From Triticum aestivum (lineage: Eukaryota > Streptophyta > Magnoliopsida > Poales > Poaceae): DNA of 64,000 nt. The DNA is taken from contig NC_057813.1 in NCBI RefSeq assembly GCF_018294505.1, forward strand, positions 320,067,191 to 320,131,190, read 5' to 3'. Position numbers and translations under genes: made by a program. Position 1 is the stretch's first letter, and every line of letters begins with the position of its first letter. Below, one piece after another: positions 9,786 to 19,912 of the stretch. The notes below the pieces were generated by a model. It searched no databases and had not been told where the DNA came from. It saw nothing but the letters and a program-made list of their open reading frames with translations.

Positions 9786-12700
9786 TGTCACATCCTAGTT
9801 AGCCATGCATTAGAGTGTTGCATCATGTTTACCTTTTCATCAGAAACCTGAAATGGGGATGACAGAACCCCCAGTCCCCTCTGAAACCAATTAGGGTTTA
9901 CTAAAAACATTTTCAATGAACCTGAAATGCCCTTCTAAAATGCCCATCATTTTTGTCTTGGTTCAGAACCTCTGCCAAAAGTGGTGCACATTTTCCTAGG
10001 CCATCCTAGGGTTTTTGAATTAAATCATAAATATTTGAATTTGGGCATTTAAAATTATATAAAATATTTAAATGCTCAAATATCTCCAAACTAAAATGTT
10101 TCATGTTGGAAATAATCCAACTATGGACCAGGAGTAGTTTGGTGATTTTTGAAGTTGCCTAGGTATTTTATTTAATTCAACTAAGTTGCAGAAGTATTAA
10201 AAATTAGAAAACAGAAATAAATAAAAGGGAGAACCTTACCTGGGCTCCTCCCTGTCCGGCCCAGCCAGCAGGCGGCCCAGCCCACCACTGCAGCCCTCCG
10301 TCGTCTTCCTCCCCTCGCCCCGAAGCTGCTGCGTGCTCGCACGCGCACGGCCGCGCGGCCACCTCCTGCTTGCCGACGAGCTCCTGACCCCCCTCACTCT
10401 CCCGTGCACCTCTTCCCTCTCTCCCTGCTTCCCCTCCCTCGCCCCCTCTTCCGAAGCAGAGCGCAGCCGCCGACGCCGTTCACCGTAGCTGCAGCCACCG
10501 CCCTTCCCTCGCTCCCCCGACTAGCCCAGAGGCTCCGCCTCGACCCCCTCTTCCTTCCCATCGATCCACGGGCCTCCGGAAGACCTGCATCGCCGCCCAC
10601 GTCGCTGTTCCCCTCCTCGGCCACCGGAGATCGTCGCCGTCGAATCGAGAGCTACCGGACGTCCCCGAGCCCGCTAACCATCCCTGCAGCTCCGCGGTGA
10701 GCCGCTGACCCGATTCCCCCTTGCCCCGTCGTCCCTAGCATCCTGTAGTTGCCGTCCCCTTGAGCTCCGAAGCTCGCCGCCGCCGTGCCTCGTCGCCGCC
10801 GTGGCTGGAGCCGTTGTAGTTCGAAGCCGAGCACACCATCGTGCTCCACACCTCACCAGGAGAACGTAGCACGCACCAACGCCTCCCCTAGCGCCCTGCA
10901 TCGCCTAACCCGCCGTTGGCCGAACTTTGGCCGCCGCTCACGAGCTCGCCGTCGTCGGTACCAGCCACCTCAGGCACGGCCACCACCACCGTTCGACGCG
11001 CGGGAGCAAGGGCTCTCCAACGAGCCCAAGCACGGCCTCGCCCGTGCCCTGTAGCGCGTTTCCGCATCGCGCCGCCGTCTCGGGCCTCACCGGCGTCATG
11101 TCGCCGGTGGGTTTGACCTGTTTGACCTGGGGTTTGACCCCCCCAGGGTCACTGACGCGTGGGCCCCGTCGGCCAGGTGGTTAGATTAGCGCTAATCACC
11201 GCTTAATTAACCCCCCTGACACTGACCAGTGGGCCCCAGCGCCACTAATTCCTAATTAGGATTAAATTAACCCTGTTAAACCCCCCTGTCACTGACGTGT
11301 GGACCCCACACGTCAGGTTTGACCCCAGCCAGCCGCAGTTGACCACTGACGTCATGCTGACGTCATGCTGGCGCAATATTTATATTTCTGGATTTAATTT
11401 AAATCAGGAAATTCCAGAATATTATTTAAACATCAAAAATTCATAACTTTTATTCTGTAACTCCAAATCAGACAAATTATATATGAAAAATGATCAGAAA
11501 AATCCAATCTATCCATCTGTACTATTTTCATGCATGACTAAACAAGTTAACTTGATGTTTAATGCAGAACAAGGAAAAGCACTTTAAGAGGCCATGTTTG
11601 AGTTTGAAATTTGAATCTTTGATTCAAATTTGTTCAAACCCTTCTGGTTTTAGTTGCATTAGCCCAACACACTCATATTGCCATGTTTCATGCATGCATC
11701 ATATTGTTGCACATTGTTTGGTGATGGTTGTGTATCGGTGTCCTTTGCGACAGGTTCTGCCTCCGAGGAGTACCGTGATTACCCTAACGAAGAACCGTAT
11801 CAGTGCATCGAACCATCAGGCAAGCAATCAACCATTTGATCATATCGACACAATCCCATGTTCTCGCTCCTGCTCTCTTTTACTGCATTAAGACAGCGCG
11901 TTTCAAACTGCTGTGTGCTACGGTAGTTGAACCCATTTCCTCTGCATGACCTGTCATTGCCACAGTAACTAGATGAAACCCACTAGCATGTGTAGGAGTT
12001 GATTGAGCCATATGTATGTGTTGTTCCTACCTTGCTATGCCTGCTATGCTTAGAGTCGTGTCAGGTCTGGTTCATCTGGGTGATGGGCTAGAGTGAAATG
12101 ATTATGTCGGTAATGAGAGTGGTGTGGTGAACATGATTTGGTAAAGGTATCGATGAGAGGCCATGTAGGAGTACATGGTGGGTTGTTTCATTGAAGCCGA
12201 CCTTAAGCACTGAGATCTGTATGTGTGATTTAAGATTCAGCTACTACCATGCATTGGGCCCGAAACCAATGGACCCTCTCGACTTCTTAGTCACCCTAGT
12301 TCTCTGTCCAGGAGTTGCAAGTAGTTTCTGGTGTTTGTAGTATACTGGAGGCCGTGGACAGCACTGACCGTAGGGGTGGGCTGTGATGCGGTAGGTACGT
12401 GGCACGGTGTACCGAATACCCGTTAGGTATCTTGGGAACCCTGCTCACATCATTTGGGGCTGTGAGCGATACCTCGGCCGGATCTCCTCATGGATGGAAC
12501 CCGAATAGGCGATAAACCTGGACTAGGGACTTAGGTGATTAGGTAGGTCGTGGCCGACACCCACGTTGGGCTTCCGCTTGAAGGTTGCCGAGTACATGTC
12601 GTGTAAACGACGGTAAGTGGTGAGAGCGTGTATGAAGAAGTACACCCCTGCAGGGTTATCATAATCTATTCGAATAGCCGCGTCCGCGGTAAAGGACTAC

Positions 12701-13879
12701 TTGGTTGCCTATACAGTTCATAGACAAGTAAATGGAAACTGCTAAAAGCCTCAAGATAAGTGTGAGTGCCGAGGATGGCTCTTCCGTAGGAAGACGGAGG
12801 CGGATCCTCGGTAGTGTATTGAAGTGGTGGGTAATGGACTCGTGTGTGCAAAACCATTTCAAGTTGAAGTATCGTAAGATAGCCTAGCCAAGAGTCAAAG
12901 CTGGCTTGCTGCAATAACTCCACCAACCCTTCTTGATAATATGCATGTATGTAGGATCTGATGTAAGTCTTGCTGAGTACCTTTGTACTCATGTTGCTAT
13001 AATTTACATTTTACAGAAGACGCTGCAACCCCTTCTGATGGGTTCTATGTAGACGTTGACATCAACGAGTAGGCTAAAGGCCCAGGTGGTGACCCTGAGC
13101 TTGTGAAGGACCACATAGTATAGCTAGGCTTTCCAAGCCTCTTTTATTTTACTAGTTGTCTGTACTCAGACAAGTTACTTCCGCTGCTGGTTTGTATGAC
13201 TGTATGACTTGTATGTTGGGTCGTGGGACCCGTACCTTTGTGTATGCTATGTATGGCTCCCTGAGCCTTAAATAAAGTACTTGTGTCGTAGAGTCATGTT
13301 GTGATGCTTCGTTGTATTTGCACATATCGAGCATATTGTGTGTATGATTGAAATGCTTGGTATGTGTGGGATCTGACTACCTAGTTGTTTATCTTTAGTA
13401 GCCTCTCTTACCGGGAAATGTCTCCTAGTGTTACCGCTGAGCCATGGTAGCTTGCTACTGCTCTGGAACACTTAGGCTGGCCGGCATGTGTCCTTCTTCG
13501 TTCCTGTGTCTGTCCCTTCGGGGAAATGTCACGCATTGAGTACCGGAGTCCTGTTAGCCCGCTACAGCCCGGTTTACCGGAGTCCTGCTAGCCCAGTGCT
13601 ACAGCCCGGACCCACTTGCTGATGACCGACACGTTCGAAGCTGGGTCATGGATGCCTGTCCCTGTAAGTCTGTGCCACTTTGGGTTTACGACTAGTCATG
13701 TCAGCCCGGGCTCCTTATCATATGGATGCTAGCGACACTATCATATACGTGAGCCAAAAGGCGCAAACGGTCCCGGGCAAAGGTAAGGCGACACCCGTGG
13801 GGATACCGTGCGTGAGGCCGCAAAGTGATATGAGGTGTTACCGGCTAGATCGATGTGACATCGAGTCGGGGTCCTGACA
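9786..13879 (+). repeat. 5' LTR of El-3 (about 4.09 kb)
   Basis: Starts TGTCACATCC and ends GTCCTGACA. It contains a TATA-like AAATAAATAAAAGGG near 10215-10229, a GC-rich stretch (about 10250-11150) with a donor-like GCGGTGAGCC near 10694-10703, the paired hairpin block at 12666-12697, and a GAGTAC-CTTT-GTACTC hairpin at 12975-12990. Short open frames here are repeated in the 3' LTR and look non-coding. Confidence 0.92.
12666..12697 (+). promoter_or_regulatory. Paired hairpin block, El-3 5' LTR
   Basis: CTATTCGAATAG (12666-12677) is a perfect 12-base palindrome. It is followed by GTCC, eight bases, GGAC (12682-12697). The same block recurs at 22834-22865 and, in altered but still foldable form, in the LTRs of El-6. 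Role unknown. Confidence 0.55.
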
Positions 13880-13883
13880 GCGT

Positions 13884-13898
13884 TGGCATCAGAGCCGG
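13884..13898 (+). other. Primer binding site of El-3
   Basis: TGGCATCAGAGCCGG lies four bases after the LTR. It matches the complement of the 3' end of plant initiator methionine tRNA (TGGTATCAGAGC) with one change, as usual in chromoviruses. Confidence 0.85.
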
Positions 13899-14320
13899 AC
13901 TGCCTGTAGGTTCTCCAAGCCAAACTGGTCGATGTTGAGTCTAGAAATTCTTTAGTTATATGTAGGGGAATTGTTTGTGGGTTGGAACGTAAGGCTCTTT
14001 TACTCCTTTATCTTATAACATTCTGATCTGAGTCAGTCTATTCTTCCACCAGGGGTTAAGGAATTAGGATCTATTCTCTCTATCAGGATCACGTGTTACT
14101 AATCAGTAGCACCTTATAGGTTTGATGGATACAAGCCTAGTTCAATTCTGCTACCACATTATGTTGTTAAAATGGATTCAGAACTTTGATATGATGATGT
14201 CGAGTATGTATGTAATCCTTTGTCAAATGTCTCAAAATCCTTCTTGAGCATTTACAGCTGTTATGCTGCCGAAATTTTGCTAGAAATTCTAATGCCTTTG
14301 CATTATGATTGTGCTTTCAG

Positions 14321-15094
14321 ATGGCCACTCGCGACCTCAATCAAGTGGTTCGCCTGACTCGATGCCTAGATGTACCCGGCCATACTGCCAAGTTGGTCAG
14401 GGTAATGACTGAGGCTGGATACCGCTGGTATCCTGAGTACACGGTCGAAGAGCAATTCCGAGACTTTAATCAAAGCCAGTATCTCTGCACTGTCAGGATA
14501 TTTCCATCTTATCCTGGATCCACCGAGCCCCTTCACTACTCCTATGGACTCGGGGTTACCATTGAGATGGCTGTGCAGGACGCCGCCTACTCTATGATGA
14601 CCATCATGCGAGTCATATTTGGACTATTTCGGGACTCTGATTTCCGGTATATGCCAGGATCACTTCCGGGAGCACAAGGGTATCTCCAGGCTATCTATGC
14701 TGACCCCACTCAGGAGGATTCACGGACTCGCACCACTGCTGAGATGCTCGAGGATAAGGACCGTGAAAATCGGGCCTTGAGGTTAGAGCTCTTCAATACC
14801 CGTGCTGACCACTGGGCCACATTGACTCGGTTTGCACCGGCAGTGCAAGCTGGATATTCGGATATGCGCGATCTCTATCCTGTGAGATCTGCTCTGCCAG
14901 ACGTGATGGGTTGGCATGATGTAGGAGGCATCACCCCACCTCGCGGTCCCCGCAGGCCACCGTCTGTTGGTCCAAGACCTCATCCTAGCCCCTATGGTCC
15001 ACAAGCTCCGCGAGATCGTCTGTTTCCGGATGATCATGTTGAGCTTCCAGGCTATGGAGGTGACTTCTACGAGGACTATTACGGATCGGTCTGA
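14321..15094 (+). CDS. Accessory pre-gag protein of El-3, dsRNA-binding-like N-terminal region
   Basis: An intact 257-residue frame between the primer site and gag. I chose the ATG at 14321 because it follows an acceptor-like TGCTTTCAG directly and has a good context; an in-frame ATG at 14309 lies upstream. Residues about 22-97 follow the double-stranded-RNA-binding pattern: a first helix, then P38-E-Y-T-V, a strand with Y54 and V58, and a last helix with AVQDAAY at 84-90. The loop between strands is longer than usual. Residues about 140-165 look coiled-coil, and 206-240 are rich in Pro, Arg and Gly. The frame is separate from gag. El-6 carries a broken relative at the same place. The dsRNA-binding assignment is inference from spacing; it could be another small alpha-beta fold. 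Possible roles are RNA packaging or blocking host silencing. Confidence 0.7.
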   Translation: MATRDLNQVVRLTRCLDVPGHTAKLVRVMTEAGYRWYPEYTVEEQFRDFNQSQYLCTVRIFPSYPGSTEPLHYSYGLGVTIEMAVQDAAYSMMTIMRVIFGLFRDSDFRYMPGSLPGAQGYLQAIYADPTQEDSRTRTTAEMLEDKDRENRALRLELFNTRADHWATLTRFAPAVQAGYSDMRDLYPVRSALPDVMGWHDVGGITPPRGPRRPPSVGPRPHPSPYGPQAPRDRLFPDDHVELPGYGGDFYEDYYGSV

Positions 15095-15436
15095 GTTAGT
15101 GGTAGTATCACTAGTTCGCACTAGCTGTGTCATCTATCGTCCCGCGTGACTCGTGGGATATGACCTAGTTTGTACTCTTTCCGGAGGAGTAGAAAAATAA
15201 TGTATAGGAGCTTGGAATGCCTCCGATGAGATGTAATCCTCTTTTCACCGTAATAGTACTTTGTTTGGTCTTGTACTAAACCCTGTATGGTGTGTATGAC
15301 GATGGAATAAAGAAGCAGTTTCTGTATTTACCATGTCATACGGATGATCATCTTGCATTTCGAGTTATTCCTTACATTTTATATCCTATGTCGGAATTTT
15401 ATCATCCTGACTAAATCATTGTCTTGTTTACCTAGG

Positions 15437-18400
15437 ATGGTCAACACGCGCACTAACCCTGCTCCTCAAGAGCAGGCCGAAGGCAGTGAAGTCAGGGATG
15501 CAAATCTGCCTCATCCTCCTTCCCTAGCCGAGGTTATGATGGAAGCTGAGAGAAACAAGCGGGAGACCAACCGTTTGTTGGAGCGTATTGAACAGAACAC
15601 AGCACACCATCAGAGGACTAACGTGGTGTCACTCAGTGATTTTATCAAATTACATCCACCCACGTTCCACCACTCCGTCGAGCCTCTCGACGCTGATGAC
15701 TGGCTTCGCAGTATCTCTCACAAACTGCGTTCCGCGCTGGTAGCGGAGGCTGACAAGGTCACCTTTGCTGCATATCATCTTGAAGGCCCCGCCAGTCTAT
15801 GGTGGGAGAATTATGGAGCTATGCGCCCAGCAGGCCATGTCACTACTTGGGCTGAATTCAGCGAGGCTTTCCGTGAACATCACATTCCGGAGGGTCTCAT
15901 GGACCGTAAACGTGAGGAATTTTGCAGTTTCACCCAAGGCCAACTCTCTGTGGATGCTTATAGCAGGGAGTTTGGTAACCTCGCATGATATGCAACCGAG
16001 GAAGTTTCTACTGACGCCAAGAAGCAGGCAAGGTTCCGTAAGGGACTTAGTCCTGAGCTTCGCCATGACCTCCTTCTGCATGAGTGCACAACTTTTCAGA
16101 AACTTGTCAACAAAGCCATCAGTGCTGAAACGGGTCAGACTGACTATGACGCAACACGCAAGCATGGCCGTGACATGGGTTCCTCATCCGGTGCTGGTCC
16201 TCAGAAGCGCCGCGTGTGGGTGCCCAACACCGCCCTGCCACCCAGGTTCACACCGAGGCCATCTTTCCAGGCGCCTCGCCCTGTTCAACAGTCTGCCCCG
16301 GCCAAGCCCTATGGGGGTCTAGCCAACAATGCTCCTCCACGTACCAGTTCCGTGACTTGTTTCAAGTGTGGGGAATCTGGCCACTATATGCGTGAGTGTC
16401 CCCAGACCAACCCCAACCAGTCTGCTAAAGCTGTTGGCCGTGGCAAGCCGACAGGGAAAGTGTTCCACGCCAAGCCGGTCACCGCCTCACGTGGCCATGT
16501 CAACTGTATCTCTGCCGAAGAAGCTCAAGAGGATCCCAACGTCGTTCTCGGTACGCTTCTTGTTAATTGCCACCCGGCATCTGTTCTTTTCGATACAGGA
16601 GCCTCTCATTCTTTTATATCCGAAAATTATGCTCGTTTGCATAACGTCGCATTCGGTGATATGCCAACCTCTATGGTAATTCAAACTCCGGGATCCAAAT
16701 GGCAAACTTCTAGAGTAAGCCATGGAAATGAAATCCAAGTCGACAGACTTGTTTTCCTCGCGTCTTTGATAGCCCTTAAACCTTCAGATATTAATATCAT
16801 TCTGGGTATGGACTGGATGTCGGCTCATCATGCCCAAATTGATTGCTTCTCTAGGACTGTTCAACTCACTCACCCTCCGGGCAAGATAGTCAATGTCTTA
16901 ACCCGAATAGCCAAGCGACAATTATATTCTCTTAACGCCAGCCCTTTGCCAGATCTTGAGGACGTTCCGGTAGTCCGTGACTTCCCGGATGTCTTCCGAG
17001 AGGAATTGCCAGGTGTTCCACCTGACAGGGATGTTGAGTTCGTAATAGACCTCATCCCAGGAACCGTTCCGATTGCTAGAAGACCTTATAAGATGGCACC
17101 ACTAGAACTAGCCGAGCTTAAGAAACAACTCGATGAGTCCTTGAAAAAGGGTTTCATCCGCCCTAGTTCATCTCCGTGGGCTTGCCCCGTCCTATTCGTC
17201 AAGAAGAAGGATGGTACGGACCGGATGGTTGTAGATTACCGACCTGTCAATTTGGTCACAATCAAGAACAAATATCCGCTCCCCAGGATCAACGACCTTT
17301 ATGATCAGCTCGCTGGATCCTCAGTCTTCTCCAAGATGGATTTGAGGTTGGGCTACCATCAAATCAAAATCAGAAACGGGGACATTCCTAAAACGGCCTT
17401 TGTTACTCGTTATGGCCAATACGATTACACCGTCATGTCCTTCGGATTAACCAACGCTCCAGCCACTTTTTCTCGGTTAATGAACTCAATCTTCATGGAG
17501 TATTTGGATAAATTCGTCGTGGTTTACCTCGATGATATACTCATCTACTCCAAGAACGAGGAAGAACATGCCGAACATCTAAGGCTAGTGTTGAAGAAAC
17601 TTCGAGAGCATCGCCTTTATGCCAAATTTTCTAAATGTGAATTCTGGTTGTCAGAAGTGACCTATCTGGGTCATGTAATATCTAGTAAAGGTATTGCTGT
17701 TAACCCTGAGTGAGTTCAAGCCGTCCTTAATTGGACTCCACCTGAATCGGTCAAGCAAGTTCGGAGTTTTCTGGGCTTAGCGAGCTATTGTCGTCGCTTT
17801 GTCGAGAACTTCTCCAAGGTTGCTAAACCCCTAACCGAACTCCTCAAGAAAGATAAGAAGTTCGAGTGGACTCCACAATGTGAGCACAGCTTTCAGGAAC
17901 CGAAAAGACGCCTGACTTCTGCTCCCGTACTGGTACCGCCAGACTTCTCCAAGGACTTTGTTATCTACTGCGACGCCTCGCGACAAGGACTAGGTTGCAT
18001 TCTCATGCAAGATCGACACGTAATTGCCTACGCTTCACGGCAATTGCACCCACATGAGGAGAATTATCCTACTCATGATCTAGAGCTTGCAGCCGTAGTC
18101 TATGCACTTAAGACCTGGCGACATTACCTCCTCGGTAACCGTTGCGAAATATTCACTGATCACCAAAGTCTGAAGTACATTTTCACCCAACCGGATCTGA
18201 ATCTCAGGCAAAGACGTTGGGTTGAATTGATCACAGACTTCGACTTAGGAATAACCTACACCCCAGGGAAAGCCAATGTCATGGCTGATGCGCTAAGTCG
18301 TAAATCTTATTGTAACAACCTGATGTTACAACAAAGTCAACCGCTTCTCCATAAGGAATTTCGGAAGCTTAACCTTCACATTGTTCCTCAAGGTTTTCTT

Positions 18401-19912
18401 TCCACCTTGGTGGCAAAACCTACCCTTACGGATCAGATTATCAAAGCACAGAAGGTAGATCCGGGAATCTCCCGCATCAAGAGAAACATTCAGAAAGGAA
18501 TTGCGAATTGCTTCTCCATTAATGATCAAGGGGTCGTATACTTTGGGGATCGACTAGTGGTTCCCAAAGTGCGAAACCTGAGGCGATTAATCCTTAAGGA
18601 AGCTCATGAATCTCCTCTCACCATTCATCCCGGTAGTACTAAGATGTATCAGGACCTACGCCAGAGGTTCTGGTGGACTAGGATGAAGAGAGAAATTGCT
18701 CAGTATATTGCTAATTGCGACGTCTGTCGTCGTGTAAAAGCAGAGCATCAACGGCCTGCTGGCACCCTTCAACCCTTAGCTATTCCTGAATGGAAATGGG
18801 ATAAAATTGGTATGGATTTCATTACCGGTTTTCCCAGGACCAAGAGAGGGAATAATGCTATCTTCGTCGTTGTCGATCGTCTTTCCAAAGTAGCCCATTT
18901 CTTACCTGTTCGTGAGAGTATAACCGCTAGTCAGCTGGCCGACTTATACATCTCCCGTATAGTGTCTCTCCATGGTGTTCCTTTGGAAATTAACTCGGAT
19001 CGAGGAAGTCTTTTCACCTCTCGATTTTGGGAAAGCTTCCAAAATGCTATGGGGACCCGTCTCTCTTTTAGCACCGCTTTCCACCCTCAGTCGAGTGGTC
19101 AAGTGGAACGCGTCAACCAGATTCTAGAAGACATGCTTCGAGCCTCTGTTATGTCATTCGGAATGGACTGGGAGAAGTGCCTTCCATTTGCCGAATTCGC
19201 TTACAACAACAGCTATCAATCTAGCTTGGGTAAAGCCCCTTTTGAAGTTCTCTATGGACGACGGTGTCGAACACCCCTTAACTGGTCAGAGACCGGGGAA
19301 AGACAATTCTTTGGCCCGGACATGATTCAGGAAGCAGAAGAACAAGTTCGCATCGTTCGTGAAAAGTTGAAAACAGCCCAATCCCGTCAAAAGAGTCAAT
19401 ATGACCGAAAACATAAGGCTATGACTTTCGAGGTTGACGAGAAGGCTTATCTTCGGGTCACCCCTCTGAAGGGAACCCATCGTTTCGGTATCAAAGGCAA
19501 ATTGGCTCCTCGATACATTGGACCTTTTCGCATTCTCGCCAAACGAGGAGAAGTTGCCTACCAATTGGAACTACCTCCGCACCTCTCCAGAGTCCACGAT
19601 GTCTTCCACGTTTCTCAACTCAGGCGTTGCTTCTCGGATCCTATCCGTGGAGTGGACCACGAAACGCTTGATCTCCAAGATAATCTTACATATCGAGAGT
19701 ACCCCATTCACATCCTCGATCAGGCCGAACGTACCACCCGACGTCATAATATCAAGTTTCTCAAAGTTCAATGGTCGCACCATTCTGAAGATGAAGCAAC
19801 TTGGTAAAGGGAGGATCGTCTTCGACTCGAGTATCCCGCCTTCTTCCCGGAGGAACCCAAATCTCGGGACGAGATTCTTTTGAGTGGGGGTGAGTTGTCA
19901 CATCCTAGTTAG
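15437..19912 (+). pseudogene. gag-pol polyprotein of El-3, interrupted by three stop codons
   Basis: One frame runs from the ATG at 15437, just after acceptor-like TTTACCTAG, to a TAG at 19910 inside the 3' LTR. Order: gag with a matrix-like block (LDADDWLRSI, YHLEGPASLWWENY); zinc knuckle [14 protein letters not shown] near 16360; protease [11 protein letters not shown] near 16590; reverse transcriptase with YLDD near 17525; RNase H with [10 protein letters not shown] near 17970; integrase with an H/C zinc site and D, D, E residues (MDFITGF, NSDRG, SGQVERVNQ); and a C-terminal chromodomain near 19690-19870. Stops: TGA at 15986-15988, TGA at 17711-17713 (in place of a Trp codon by family comparison), TAA at 19805-19807 inside the chromodomain. 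No frameshift is needed to join the pieces, so damage is recent. The chromodomain would target integration to particular chromatin. Confidence 0.9.
19881..19895 (+). other. Polypurine tract of El-3
   Basis: TGAGTGGGGGTGAGT directly before the 3' LTR, the expected primer for plus-strand DNA synthesis. Confidence 0.75.

Noticed and set aside
10394..13877. Numerous 60-110 codon frames in the El-3 LTR
   Set aside because: The same frames recur in the 3' LTR simply because the LTRs are copies; no motif, and they overlap on both strands.
13884..13898. Match to tRNA-like sequence (also at 52391 and 62266)
   Set aside because: Only the 12-18 bases of the primer site match a tRNA end; no cloverleaf, so these are not tRNA genes.
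15765..16322. A 185-codon plus-strand frame overlapping gag
   Set aside because: Out-of-frame shadow of the El-3 gag-pol frame, which continues through the TGA at 15986 with clear gag motifs.
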